DNA from: an uncultured Prevotellaceae bacterium
GTDB lineage: Bacteria > Bacteroidota > Bacteroidia > Bacteroidales > Muribaculaceae
Direction of reading: 5' to 3'
NCBI GenBank assembly: GCA_900314215.1
Contig: OMUK01000134.1
Location: 1 to 64,000 of the forward strand
DNA: 64,000 nucleotides
The position numbers and the translations under genes were made by a program. Below, piece after piece: positions 53,626 to 63,158 of this stretch (position 1 is its first letter; each line of letters begins with the position of its first letter). The notes under the pieces are model-generated. The model was not told where the DNA came from and made no database searches. It saw only the letters and a program-made list of their open reading frames with translations.

Positions 53626-55770
53626 TTACTTCAGGATCTTACGCACGCTGCGCGTGCCGTCGGTGTAGGTCGAAACCACGATGTTGAGGCCGCTGAATGG
53701 GGTTGCACTCTGCATGCCTGCCACATTGTAGTAGGTCACGCCAGCCACAGTCTTTGCAGCATTCACATTGTCGACAGCAGTAGCGGCCGAACGGAAAGCA
53801 TAGATGTTGCCCACCACAAGTGCCAGGGTGCCATCGCCATTGGTGAAGCCGTCGCTTGCAGTCTCGGCAGCAGCATTGGCAATCGTGCTCACATACTTGA
53901 TTTGATACAGGGTCTTCATCGTAGTGCCACGAGCGATAATATCGGCAATAGGAACGTTGATTGAATTCCACTTACCAGCCTCGAGGGCATATTGGAATCC
54001 CTTCTCGGGCTGGTTGCCACCATTCACCGTGTCGGTGTTGATAGGCACAACAGTGAGAGGAGCAGCCGAGGCAGCATAGATGTCGAAGTGCAGGGTGTCG
54101 TATTCCGAAACGTCGATTGCGCCGAATTGCGAGCCATAGTAGGTGAAGTTACGAATCAGGAAGGCGTCGTTGCCGTCAACCTTGATGGCGGTGCCAGAGT
54201 CGCTTGAGCCGCCCCAGCTATACCAGCCATAACCATTGGCATTGCCTATAGCCGAGCCATAGATGCCGGCGAAAGTCATGTTGGTGGGTGGCTCGGGAAT
54301 CGAAGGCAGACTTGGAGTGGTGACCTCCACTACCACAGGATCGGTGGTGTTGACACCGTCGCTGGCAGTAATGCTCAGGTTGTAGGTCACGCCAGGATTG
54401 AGCACGACATCCTCGGCAATTGCTGCGCCACTAGCGCCCGAGAAAGTGAGGTTCACGCCATTGGTAGCGTCTACAACACTATAGGTGATGGTCGAAGCCA
54501 CATCGTCGGTAGTCTTCAAGTTGAGCGTTGCGCCCAGAGCGGTCACATTGCTGGCCGTTGCAGTGAAGCCAGTGGGAGCTGCATTGTCGGCAATGGCAGT
54601 CTTGCCCGAGCCATAAACGCGGAACTCATAGATCGAGACGCCATAGGCAGTAGCAGGAGCAGTGCTGTTGAATTTCACATAGCGCACTTGGCAATTGTTG
54701 GCAGGGTTGTAGTAGAAGTAGCGGCCACCCATGAAGCCAGCCAGACCAGTCACAGTCTCGCCTGTGGTCCAAGTAGTGCCGTCCTTAGAGAACTCAACGG
54801 TGAAGTCCTTGGGGTTGGCGTTCTCAAAGTAGAGTTCCATAGCGTCGATGTCGTAATAGGCAGCCAGGTCGGCAACCAGGTAAGCAGGATTGGTTTCCGA
54901 CACATCGGTGCCGCTTGCCCAGCGCGTGCCTTCGTTCTCGTCAAATGCCATGGCAGCAGTGCTGCCAGCAACCTCGCCGCTGAATGAGCTCAGTTTGCCT
55001 TGGGCCAGATTGGAGCCCTCATAGGCATACACATTCACCGTAGCAGTCTTGCCTGCCAGTGTGGCGGTGATGGTAGAGAGACCCTTGGCCGAAGGGGTGA
55101 AAGTGAGACCGTCGCTGCTCAAGGTGCCACCTGCGCCAGTCACAGCAAATGTGGCGCCGGCAGTGCTGTAGTCAAGACCGTCCTGGTCGAGAGCCGAGAG
55201 GGTCAACTTCACCGGCGAGTTCACTGCGCCAAGCGTGAGTGAAGCGTCGTTTTTGCCGGCTTTCTCGGGAGCATAGGTGAAGGTAGTGAGCGTCTGAGTG
55301 GCCGAAGCCTCAATCACGCGGAACTCCCAGAAGCTGTAGCCCCAGCCGGTGCCACGCTCAAGGCCCACAAACTCCACATAGCGATACTTCTTGTCGGCAT
55401 CCAAGCGGATGGTTTGCGTATAAGGGAAGCCCGAGAGCGACTGGCCCTCGACCTTGGCGATGGTGTCGCCGCCAGTCACAAAGCCGTCGTCGCCCACATT
55501 GTCGCCGCCCACGATGGCAAAAGTCTTGCCATAGGCGCCTTCCCACACGATCTGGATGGTGTTGAATGTCGTGGCTTCGCCCAGATCGACTTGCCACTGC
55601 TGGGGATCACTCTGAGCCGACTCCCAGCGGGTGCCTGTGTTGCCATCGTTGCCCAGCGAGGCTGTGCCCGATGTGGCAATCGACGTCTTGCCGGCAGCCA
55701 GGTTGGTTTGAGCCACAATAGCCATCGAGGCCATAGCAGCCAAGGTGAATACTAGTAATTTTTTAAGCAT
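53626..55770 (-). CDS. exported glycan-binding protein with two discoidin (F5/8C) domains
   Basis: A 714-residue non-enzymatic protein. Signal peptide about 1-20. Two F5/8 type C domains (about 22-155 and 257-392; NLAAGKTSIATSG... and NLAQGKLSSFSG..., each with a TRWxS motif). A bacterial Ig-like segment (160-255), an Fn3-like domain (about 395-490), a jelly-roll-like module (about 500-650) and a sorting-like tail ending VRKILK. The jelly-roll module is clearly related to the one in the edge gene at 63159 (YGSQFGAIDV and YFGSQFTAIDV). As the last gene of the glucanase cluster it probably binds beta-glucan at the cell surface. Confidence 0.85.
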   Translation of the reverse strand: MLKKLLVFTLAAMASMAIVAQTNLAAGKTSIATSGTASLGNDGNTGTRWESAQSDPQQWQVDLGEATTFNTIQIVWEGAYGKTFAIVGGDNVGDDGFVTGGDTIAKVEGQSLSGFPYTQTIRLDADKKYRYVEFVGLERGTGWGYSFWEFRVIEASATQTLTTFTYAPEKAGKNDASLTLGAVNSPVKLTLSALDQDGLDYSTAGATFAVTGAGGTLSSDGLTFTPSAKGLSTITATLAGKTATVNVYAYEGSNLAQGKLSSFSGEVAGSTAAMAFDENEGTRWASGTDVSETNPAYLVADLAAYYDIDAMELYFENANPKDFTVEFSKDGTTWTTGETVTGLAGFMGGRYFYYNPANNCQVRYVKFNSTAPATAYGVSIYEFRVYGSGKTAIADNAAPTGFTATASNVTALGATLNLKTTDDVASTITYSVVDATNGVNLTFSGASGAAIAEDVVLNPGVTYNLSITASDGVNTTDPVVVEVTTPSLPSIPEPPTNMTFAGIYGSAIGNANGYGWYSWGGSSDSGTAIKVDGNDAFLIRNFTYYGSQFGAIDVSEYDTLHFDIYAASAAPLTVVPINTDTVNGGNQPEKGFQYALEAGKWNSINVPIADIIARGTTMKTLYQIKYVSTIANAAAETASDGFTNGDGTLALVVGNIYAFRSAATAVDNVNAAKTVAGVTYYNVAGMQSATPFSGLNIVVSTYTDGTRSVRKILK

Positions 55771-55832
55771 GATTGAAATATTTAAAAGAGTTATATATAA
55801 GCTTGATAGTTAAACGTATCTTGTATTGAGTA

Positions 55833-57332
55833 TCAGTAGATTTTTTCAGAACTCTGCGAGCCATCGGTGTAGGTGGTGAGGCGAATGAGCGGGCGCTCGG
55901 CCTCGGCACCCACCTGCTCGCCTTTCATGTTGTAGTAGACCACACGCTGCACGGTCTTGCCGGCCGAGATGGTCACCGTTTCCACGCCCGAGGTGGCAGC
56001 CTGCAGCTTGAGCCAATTGAATTTGCAAGCGCCCTGGTTCACATTGAGCACGCGCAGGGTGTGGCGGCCTTGCGTGAGAGCCACCTGCAGGGTATCGGTA
56101 GTCCAGCCGTCGAAGGCGGCAAAGGTGCGCTCGGCCACTTGGTTGCCATCTTGCTGGAGCTGGAAGGTAGCGCCTGCGGGAGCATTGAGACGGAAAAGCA
56201 CCTGGTAGTCGCCCGTCGAGGGCAACTCCACTTGATAGTCGACATAGGGGGTGATCGTCTTGTTTTCCCAGTTCACATATTGCTGAAACTTGCTCAACTC
56301 GATGGGAGCCGAGCTCTCGGAGTCGGTGTTGTGGCGCAGCTGGCCCTCATACATATACATATAGTCCTTGGCAAAAATCACCTGATTGACGGGCCAGTAG
56401 CATGTGGAGTCGAACGACGACATGTGGGTATACACGCGGCCCAGCTCGGTGAGCTCGCGGCCATTGGCTCCATTCTGAAACACGTGCCAATAGGGATAGC
56501 TGTTGTTGATGTTGCCGCCTATGCCCATAAACCAGGCATAGCCCTCCACATTGGGGCTGAGTTCCATGACTTGGACCTTCTGCACCATTTGGTCGATTTG
56601 GTTGTCGACGTTGGTTGTGAAGCCGTCTTTATCGCCCTCCCAGGCACACCACTCGGTGAGCATGATGGGCTTCTTGCCGTTGCGCTCGAAATAGGCACGC
56701 AGGCTGGCATCACGGTCGCTGGCATAAAGATAGGTGTTGACATACCAGTCGAGAGCTGCCGACCAATTCATGTAGCAGTGCAGGGCTATGCAATCCATGC
56801 GGGGATCGCGGTTGCCATTGGCGGCACGATACTCGTCGATAAAGGAGCCCAGCCAGGTATCGATGCCCCACACCTTGCCACCCACCTGCTCGCCAGTGAA
56901 GTTGAGCGCGGGCGACACGAGCCTGAGATGGTAGCGTGCAGCTATCGACTCCAACCGTGGCCATATGGCAGCTGCCTGCGCTGGGGTCATGTTGGCCTGC
57001 GACGAGAAGTTGGGCTCGTTGAAGCCCAGCAGATAGCGCGTCTCGGGATGGTTGTCGAGGTAATTCAAGAGGGCTACCGAGTCGTAGTCGCCATTCCAGC
57101 ACATGGGGGCAAAAGTCATGCCCTCGCCGCCCTGCAGGTTGCTAGGCTGCGGGGTGGGACGAACGGCCCAGTTATAGGTCCACGCCACGCCCGCCTTGAG
57201 CGAGTCGACGTAGGCCACCGTGTAGTTGGGGTCGTTCTCACACAGGCCGCGCTTGGTGCTGCGCTTCATCTGCGCGTTGCTTGCAGCAGCCACTACCAGG
57301 AGGGCTGCCAATATCCATACTATTTTTCTCAT
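55833..57332 (-). CDS. GH128 endo-beta-1,3-glucanase with sorting-like tail
   Basis: Exported glycoside hydrolase (499 aa; signal peptide about 1-20). The catalytic domain (about 25-280) has YLLGFNEPN with the acid/base Glu106, and MLTEWCAWEG with the nucleophile Glu227, as in GH128 beta-1,3-glucanases. A CBM6-like beta-sandwich (about 310-440; YVDYQVELPSTGDYQVLFRLN, abbreviated, and CKFNWLKL) follows. The C-terminus is a sorting-like tail (VVYYNMKGEQVG...). Paralogue of the next gene upstream (57358-58821), which instead ends in dockerin repeats. The gap to it is 25 bases. Confidence 0.88.
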   Translation of the reverse strand: MRKIVWILAALLVVAAASNAQMKRSTKRGLCENDPNYTVAYVDSLKAGVAWTYNWAVRPTPQPSNLQGGEGMTFAPMCWNGDYDSVALLNYLDNHPETRYLLGFNEPNFSSQANMTPAQAAAIWPRLESIAARYHLRLVSPALNFTGEQVGGKVWGIDTWLGSFIDEYRAANGNRDPRMDCIALHCYMNWSAALDWYVNTYLYASDRDASLRAYFERNGKKPIMLTEWCAWEGDKDGFTTNVDNQIDQMVQKVQVMELSPNVEGYAWFMGIGGNINNSYPYWHVFQNGANGRELTELGRVYTHMSSFDSTCYWPVNQVIFAKDYMYMYEGQLRHNTDSESSAPIELSKFQQYVNWENKTITPYVDYQVELPSTGDYQVLFRLNAPAGATFQLQQDGNQVAERTFAAFDGWTTDTLQVALTQGRHTLRVLNVNQGACKFNWLKLQAATSGVETVTISAGKTVQRVVYYNMKGEQVGAEAERPLIRLTTYTDGSQSSEKIY

Positions 57333-57357
57333 TTTATGTTATAGATGATGCTATTGT

Positions 57358-58821
57358 TTATTTGTTCAAAATAAGGTTGACCAGCGTGGTCACGTCGCTC
57401 ACATTGATGATACCGTCGCTGTTGAGGTCGCATATTGAGTCGGCATAGCTGGCGGTGCCCAGTATCTTGTTGCCCAGGGCAGTGACATCGGTCACATTCA
57501 CGACACCGTCGGCATTGATGTCGCCGCTGGGAGCGTCGGCCGAGGTGAACTTAAACCAGTTGAACTTGCAATTGGTGCTTTGGCCGCTCACGATGCGAAT
57601 GCGCACCTTGCCGGCAGGCAGAGTGGCCTGCATGGTCTGCGTCTTCCAGGTGCTGGTGCTGCCAGTGGCGGTGAGCACCTGCTCGCCCACCTGCTCGTCG
57701 TTGACAAAGATGCGGAACTTGGGGCTGTAGAGAAACTCCTCGCTGGCCAGGCGGAAGTCGAAGTTGTAGGTGCCAGCCTTGGGCACATCGATAAGATACT
57801 CGGCCCAGTTGTTGACATCGAAGCTACTGATTTGTATCTTTTGGTCGCTCTGGCTGTCGGTATTCACCTCGAGCGACGGGCCCTTGGAGTTCACCCAGTC
57901 TTTAGCAGCAATCTCGGTGCCAGCCTGATGATAATAGGTGGTGTCGTAGCTCGACATGTTGACGTAGACCTGGCCCAGCTGGGAGAGAGTGCCATAGGCA
58001 GGCAGGTGAGTGAACAGGTTGGGGTTGATGAGCAGGCGGTAGTAAGGCGCCTCGGCCGAGCCCTTGGCCTTGAACCAGGCATAGCGGTAAACCATCGTGT
58101 CGAGCTCCAAGTCCTGCACCTTCTGCACCATAGCGTTGAGTTGCGAGATAGAGTCGACGGTGCCTTCCCACGAGCAGAACTCGGTGAGCCACACCTTCTT
58201 GCCAAAAGTCTTGGCAAAATCGTCGACAAAATTCATCATGGCCGTGTGGCTATTCATGTAGCTGTGCAGGGCCACATAGTCCATGCGAGGCTCCTTGCCG
58301 TAGAGCTTCTTGTAGGCAGCGATAAACTGCGTGAGCCACTCCTTGGGCTGATAGGTGACGCTGTCGTTGATAGGGCCGTCGGGGAAATTGAGTGCAGGCG
58401 CCACGAGCTGCAAGCCATAGTCGCTTGCAATCGACTCCAGGGCAGGCCAGCGCTCGGCAGCCTGAGTGGGAGTCATGTTGGACTGAGCCTTGAAGTTGGG
58501 CTCGTTGAAGCCCAGCAGATACTTGGTGCCAGGATACTTGGTGAGCGAGTCGCGCAGGGCCTGCTCGTCGAAGCCGCCATTCCAGCACATGGGCACAAAC
58601 TCCATGATGCCGCCCGGGCGCAGTTGCGAGGCCACGTAGCGCGACGGATTGGGGCTCCAGTTGTAGGTCCACGTCACGCCCGGTGCCAGCGACTCAATCT
58701 CGGGAGCATGATTGAAAGCGTTCTCCCCCACTCCACGCTTGTAGCTCTTCTTGATTTGAGCCACGGCAGGCACTGCGATGAGCAGAGCTAAGATATACAC
58801 CAAAATCTTTTTCATCGTCAT
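57358..58821 (-). CDS. GH128 endo-beta-1,3-glucanase with dockerin repeats
   Basis: Exported glycoside hydrolase (487 aa; signal peptide about 1-22). The GH128 domain has YLLGFNEPN with Glu107 and WLTEFCSWEG with Glu214. A CBM6-like domain follows (about 290-420; CKFNWFKF). The last 60 residues are two dockerin type I repeats, DINADGVVNVTDVTALGNKI and DLNSDGIINVSDVTTLVNLI, each with the DxNxDGxxNxxD calcium loop. ATG 58821 or 58815 may start translation. It lies 16 bases after the GH16 gene in the same operon. Confidence 0.88.
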   Translation of the reverse strand: MTMKKILVYILALLIAVPAVAQIKKSYKRGVGENAFNHAPEIESLAPGVTWTYNWSPNPSRYVASQLRPGGIMEFVPMCWNGGFDEQALRDSLTKYPGTKYLLGFNEPNFKAQSNMTPTQAAERWPALESIASDYGLQLVAPALNFPDGPINDSVTYQPKEWLTQFIAAYKKLYGKEPRMDYVALHSYMNSHTAMMNFVDDFAKTFGKKVWLTEFCSWEGTVDSISQLNAMVQKVQDLELDTMVYRYAWFKAKGSAEAPYYRLLINPNLFTHLPAYGTLSQLGQVYVNMSSYDTTYYHQAGTEIAAKDWVNSKGPSLEVNTDSQSDQKIQISSFDVNNWAEYLIDVPKAGTYNFDFRLASEEFLYSPKFRIFVNDEQVGEQVLTATGSTSTWKTQTMQATLPAGKVRIRIVSGQSTNCKFNWFKFTSADAPSGDINADGVVNVTDVTALGNKILGTASYADSICDLNSDGIINVSDVTTLVNLILNK

Positions 58822-58837
58822 TTGCTTATTTTTCAGT

Positions 58838-59902
58838 TTATCGTTTAAAAATTTTCTTTACAACATTGCCGGTTTTCACGATATACATTCCATGGCTCAT
58901 TTCATTCACTATTTTTCCAAGAGCATCATAAATAATTGTAGGTTGTTGCGCGTTGTTCTCATCGACGGCAACGGTGGTCACGCCAGCCGAGTAGCCCTCG
59001 GGGATGGTGGCTGTGGCCGAGAGGTCGTTTTCATCTTGATATACCCTCACCCAGTCGACGAGCATCTGAGCCTCTCCATCGGCAAGTGCCGTGATGCCGC
59101 CCGTGCTCCATATTCCGGTAAAGTTTCCACCTATGGCCAGGTCGTAGACCACAAAAAACTCGTGATGGAAATAATTGCCTGTGGCCCAGTCGCCGCTGTA
59201 GTCGCTCACGCCCATTTTGTAGTAAGGCTCCTCATTGGGGTACTTATCCTTGTCGAGATACATGCTCAGGTAGTCGTCGTCCCACTCCAGCGTGAACGTG
59301 TGGAACTCGCCATCTTGCAGGCTGTAGCTATTGGTCGTGCTGCGGGCATAGTTGGGATACTGGCCCTGGTCGTTGTAGAAGCCCCAGTGGCAGGCACCGT
59401 TGAAGAATCGATCCTGGGTGCCATATTTAATGCCCTGGGAATTGCCCATCTCCACGATGTCGATCTCGCCGCAACGGGGCCACCCCACGGTGCCGTAGTC
59501 GCTGCCGAGCATCCAGAAGGCAGGCCACAAGCCGTTGGCCGTCTTGGGAAACTTGATGCGGCTCTCAATCTTGCCGTGCTTAAAGGCAGCCTTGGCGCTC
59601 GTGTTGACACGGCCCGAAGTGAAACTTTTACCGCTATAGCTCTCTTTTTTGGCAGTGAGGATGAGGCAATGCGCCCCAGTGGCCGAGTCGGTGCCAAGCG
59701 ACACGTTCTCGCTGCGATAATACTGGAGCTCGTTGTTGCCGCCGCCATCACCGTTCACCTCGATATTCCAGGCGCGGGTATCAAGTGCGGAGCCGTTAAA
59801 CTCGTCGTTCCACACCAGTTTGTAGTTCACATCGTCGGCAGCGGCCCCCAGCGAGATTGCCGTCATGGCCATCACTGCCAAAAAAGATTTGCTATAGTTC
59901 AT
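58838..59902 (-). CDS. GH16 beta-glucanase with sorting-like tail
   Basis: Exported laminarinase-type GH16 enzyme (354 aa; signal peptide about 1-22). The catalytic motif EIDIVE places Glu146, Asp148 and Glu151. Typical flanking motifs include YKLVWNDEFNGSALD, GKIESRIKFPKTANGLWPAFW and GMHF-like FHHEFFVVYDLAIGG. The domain ends near residue 285 and is followed by a short sorting-like tail ending KKIFKR. It should cut internal beta-1,3 (or mixed 1,3/1,4) linkages. The gap to the larger GH16 gene is 35 bases. Confidence 0.9.
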   Translation of the reverse strand: MNYSKSFLAVMAMTAISLGAAADDVNYKLVWNDEFNGSALDTRAWNIEVNGDGGGNNELQYYRSENVSLGTDSATGAHCLILTAKKESYSGKSFTSGRVNTSAKAAFKHGKIESRIKFPKTANGLWPAFWMLGSDYGTVGWPRCGEIDIVEMGNSQGIKYGTQDRFFNGACHWGFYNDQGQYPNYARSTTNSYSLQDGEFHTFTLEWDDDYLSMYLDKDKYPNEEPYYKMGVSDYSGDWATGNYFHHEFFVVYDLAIGGNFTGIWSTGGITALADGEAQMLVDWVRVYQDENDLSATATIPEGYSAGVTTVAVDENNAQQPTIIYDALGKIVNEMSHGMYIVKTGNVVKKIFKR

Positions 59903-59937
59903 TGCTAACTAAACCTTAATTAAAAACACTATATTTA

Positions 59938-62900
59938 TTATTTATTCAAAATTATATTGATGAGCGAGGTCACGTCGGTGTTGTTGACCACGCCGTCGCC
60001 GTTCAAGTCGGTATTGTCGTAGGCGGCATCGCCAAGTATCACATTGATCAAAGCCGAGACATCGGTGTTGTTGACCACGCCGTCGCCATTCACGTCGCCA
60101 GTGAGCGCGGCGCCTGCCTTCTTGTAGAAGAAGATGGCGTCGAATTGCAACTGCGTGCCCCGAGTGCCGCCGCTCAAGATCGACACCACATTGTCGAGAT
60201 AATTGCCGGCACCTGTGAACACAGGATTGGCGCGCGACGAAATCTCGCTGAAGGGAATGTCGAAGTTGTACCACTGGCCGTCGCGGTAGAAGTCGCCGAG
60301 CTTGCTGTAGAGCTTGCCGTTGTCGCTAAATGCGCTTGCGCCGATGGTGAAGTGTGCATTGCCCACCCCTATTGCATGCGAGGCATGAGCTACCGAGTCG
60401 GTGCCCTTGAAGGCGATGTGCAGATAGTAGTCGTCGTTGAGCATGCTCAGGTCCTTGCCCGTGTTTTGCGAGGCAAAGCCCAAGCCCGACCAGCCCACAT
60501 TGCCCACGGTGAACGAGGGATAACTCTCGTCGTAGCCAAAGGAGTTCTTGCCCGTGCTCGTGCCGGCGGTATAGGTGTTTTCCCAAATGTAGAGGAAATT
60601 TTTCACATCGTCGGGACGATAGTCGGCCTTGGTCACATCCTTGATTTGATTGGCCTCGGTGTCGCCCAGCAAGATGAGCACGTAGTCCTTGCCCTTGGCG
60701 AGGTCGAAGGTCGACTTGCCATTGCTGTCGAGCGCCTTGCTGCCATAGTGGCCCAGGACGGCGTCGGTGGTATCAACCTTGCCATCGTCGCTGTGCTTCT
60801 TGTAGAAGAATATGTTGTCGAATTGCAGTTGAGCCCCCTGGTTGCCGCCGCTCAAGAAACTGATCACGTTGCCCGTATAGGCCTTGGCGCCGCCATCGGC
60901 AGTGAAAGGATCGCCAAAGAGGTCCTTGATGTGGCTATAAGGGATGTCGAAGTAGTACCACTGGCCGTCGCGCTTGTAGTCGCCCATGATGGTAGAGCCG
61001 CTGTTGCCAATGGTGAATTGTGCGGCGCCCACGCCCATGGTGTGGCTGGCATGGCGCACGATGTCGTTGCCCTTCATTGCAAAGTGCAGATAGTAGCTGT
61101 TGTCGAGCATGCTCAGGTCCTTGCCCGTGTGGCCCGTAGAGGCGAAGCCCAGCCCCGACCAGCCAACTGTGCCCACGCTGAAGCTGGGATAGGTCTCCTC
61201 AAAGCCGAAAGAGTTGACGCCAGTCGAGGTGAGGGCATTGTAGGTGCTCTCCCATATCCACAAGAAATTGTTGGTATCATCCACGTTGTAGTCGGCCTTG
61301 ATTTTGCCGCTCATGGCATTGGTCACACCCGTGCTGGTAGAGATGAGCACATAGTCGTAACCGTCGTTGAAATTGAAGGAGGTCTTGCCATCGCCATCGA
61401 GGGCCTTGCTGCCATACTTGCCGAGCTCGGTAGTGGTGTCCTCGGTAGGCAGGTCGGTATTCACGCTATCGTTGCGATAGAATAACACGTTGTCGAATTG
61501 TAGCTGAGCGCCCGAGTTTCCGCCGCTCAAGAAAGCGAACACGTTGCTCAAGTAATTGGTCGAATCGGTGAAGAGCGGGCTTGCGAGGCTCTTGAGCACA
61601 CGCACCGGTATGTCGAAAGAGCACCAGCGGCCATCACGCTTGAAGTCGCCAAGGATGGGAGCCGAGCTGCCATTGTCGACAAAGGCAGTGTTGCCAATAG
61701 TGAACTTGGCATTGCCCACAATCACCTCGTGGCTGGTGTGCACCAGGTTGTCGGTGCCACGCATGGCGAAGTGCAGGATGTAGCTGTCGTCGATCATGCT
61801 CAGGTCCTTGCCGGTGCCAGTCGAGGCATATCCCAGGCCCGACCAGCCCACATTGCCCACGGTGAACACGGGATAACTCTCGTCGTAGCCAAAGGAGTTC
61901 TTGCCAGTGCTTGTGCCGGCGGTATAGGTGTTTTCCCAAATGTAGAGGAAATTCTTCACATCATCCACATTATAGTCGGCCTTGATTTTGCCTTGCATCT
62001 GTGCTTTCACGCCATCGCTCACGCCGATGAGCACATAATCCTTAGAGTTGGCGAAGTCAAAGGTGCTCACGCTGTCGGCATTGAGAGAGAGAGAACCATA
62101 CTGGCCCAGCTTAGTCTCGTTGTCTTCTTGAGTTTCTCCCTTGTCGTTGCCAGCCGTGCCGGTGGGAGTGATATAGTTTTCGGAGCCCTCTTTCTGGTAT
62201 ACACGCACGTAGTCGACGTCCATTTCCTGGTCGCCATTGTTGAGGGCCGTGATTTCGTTGGCATTGTAGATGCCTGGCAGCACGCCACCCACTGCCATGT
62301 TGAAGAGCAAGAAGAAGCGCTTGTGGAAGTAGCGGCCGGGAGAACTGGATTGCGACTGGTCGCTCACGCTCATTCTGAAGTAGGGAGAGGCATTGGGATA
62401 CTTGTCGTGGTCGAAATACATGCTGATGGAATCCTCGTCCCACACCATGGTATAGGTGTGGAAATCGCCATCCTCGATCACGTAGTCGGTAGTCGACATG
62501 CTATAGTTGGGGTGATTGCCATTGGTATAGGGGCCCCAGTGCAGGGCGCCGTTGAAGTAGCGGTCTTGCTTGCCGGCCTTGATGCCATCGGCAGCGCCAG
62601 CCTCGAGCACGTCCATCTCGCCGCAATAGGGCCAGTTGATGCCCTCGGTCATGTCGTTGCCCATGAGCCAGAATGCGGGCCACAGGCCATTGGCGGTCTT
62701 AGGCAGCTTGATGCGTGCCTCGATTTTGCCATGCTTGAAGGCAACCTTGCCCATAGAATTGATGCGGCCCGAGGTGAAACTCTTGCCGCCGTAGCTTTGT
62801 CGCTTGGCAGTGATCACGAGGTTGCCGCCCGATACGGTCACGTTGTCGGGAATATAGTATTGCAACTCATTGTTGCCGCCGCCATTTCCATTGGTTTCCA

Positions 62901-63045
62901 CGTTCCATGCCTGCGTGTCGAGCGTTGTTCCATTGAACTCATCGCTCCACACGAGCTTGTAGTCTCCACTGGCTGCCAAAGCCTGGTTGAAAAATGGAGC
63001 CACAGCCAGCAGCATAAGCATAAAGTTTTTAATCAATTTATCCAT
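59938..63045 (-). CDS. GH16 beta-glucanase with three repeated modules and dockerin repeats
   Basis: A 1035-residue exported enzyme. Start ATG 63045 (MDKLIKN) opens the signal peptide (about 1-24); the frame up to 63123 crosses a terminator and is rejected. The GH16 domain (about 25-290) has EMDVLE (Glu143, Asp145, Glu148). Then come three copies of a ~220-residue module (about 307-525, 539-745, 760-975) with the shared signature ADYxxDDxxNFLYIWE...GWSGLG, GKDLSM and GAQLQFD. I do not recognise this module; a carbohydrate-binding role is an inference. Two dockerin-type repeats (DVNGDGVVNNTDVSALIN, DLNGDGVVNNTDVTSLIN) end the chain. Confidence 0.9.
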   Translation of the reverse strand: MDKLIKNFMLMLLAVAPFFNQALAASGDYKLVWSDEFNGTTLDTQAWNVETNGNGGGNNELQYYIPDNVTVSGGNLVITAKRQSYGGKSFTSGRINSMGKVAFKHGKIEARIKLPKTANGLWPAFWLMGNDMTEGINWPYCGEMDVLEAGAADGIKAGKQDRYFNGALHWGPYTNGNHPNYSMSTTDYVIEDGDFHTYTMVWDEDSISMYFDHDKYPNASPYFRMSVSDQSQSSSPGRYFHKRFFLLFNMAVGGVLPGIYNANEITALNNGDQEMDVDYVRVYQKEGSENYITPTGTAGNDKGETQEDNETKLGQYGSLSLNADSVSTFDFANSKDYVLIGVSDGVKAQMQGKIKADYNVDDVKNFLYIWENTYTAGTSTGKNSFGYDESYPVFTVGNVGWSGLGYASTGTGKDLSMIDDSYILHFAMRGTDNLVHTSHEVIVGNAKFTIGNTAFVDNGSSAPILGDFKRDGRWCSFDIPVRVLKSLASPLFTDSTNYLSNVFAFLSGGNSGAQLQFDNVLFYRNDSVNTDLPTEDTTTELGKYGSKALDGDGKTSFNFNDGYDYVLISTSTGVTNAMSGKIKADYNVDDTNNFLWIWESTYNALTSTGVNSFGFEETYPSFSVGTVGWSGLGFASTGHTGKDLSMLDNSYYLHFAMKGNDIVRHASHTMGVGAAQFTIGNSGSTIMGDYKRDGQWYYFDIPYSHIKDLFGDPFTADGGAKAYTGNVISFLSGGNQGAQLQFDNIFFYKKHSDDGKVDTTDAVLGHYGSKALDSNGKSTFDLAKGKDYVLILLGDTEANQIKDVTKADYRPDDVKNFLYIWENTYTAGTSTGKNSFGYDESYPSFTVGNVGWSGLGFASQNTGKDLSMLNDDYYLHIAFKGTDSVAHASHAIGVGNAHFTIGASAFSDNGKLYSKLGDFYRDGQWYNFDIPFSEISSRANPVFTGAGNYLDNVVSILSGGTRGTQLQFDAIFFYKKAGAALTGDVNGDGVVNNTDVSALINVILGDAAYDNTDLNGDGVVNNTDVTSLINIILNK
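60484..60609. repeat. near-identical coding repeat, copy A (module 3)
   Basis: This 126-base stretch matches 61837-61962 at all but about five positions when aligned by eye, at an in-frame distance of 1353 bases (451 codons). It encodes the core of the third module of the large GH16. Confidence 0.85.
61837..61962. repeat. near-identical coding repeat, copy B (module 1)
   Basis: Partner of 60484-60609. The intervening module 2 is more diverged in the same region. Confidence 0.85.
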
Positions 63046-63077
63046 GCTTAAGCTATAAGGTAAAGAAGTTTGTTTAG

Positions 63078-63115
63078 AAAAAAGGGGGGAAGCCTCAATA
63101 GGGACTTCTCCCCCC
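63078..63115 (-). terminator. terminator of the edge gene
   Basis: On the minus strand a GC-rich hairpin with a six-G/six-C base (63115-63105 with 63092-63084) is followed by six Us (63083-63078). It separates the gene at 63159 from the GH16 gene at 63045. Confidence 0.75.
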
Positions 63116-63158
63116 TGACGCAATAATAATTAATTTTCAGTTAATTAATAAGGAAATT

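Noticed and set aside
59938..62130. CRISPR-like or non-coding tandem repeat
   Set aside because: The repeats are in-frame protein modules of about 220 codons, not short spaced repeats.
57358..63045. Cellulosome
   Set aside because: Only dockerin-type repeats are seen; no cohesin or scaffoldin is in the window, and single dockerin pairs occur in many non-cellulosomal proteins.
60145..63051. 446- and 440-codon plus-strand ORFs opposite the large GH16
   Set aside because: Antisense shadows that inherit the repeat of the coding strand.
63046..63123. N-terminal extension of the large GH16 to 63123
   Set aside because: It passes through the terminator hairpin of the edge gene and precedes a normal signal peptide starting at 63045.
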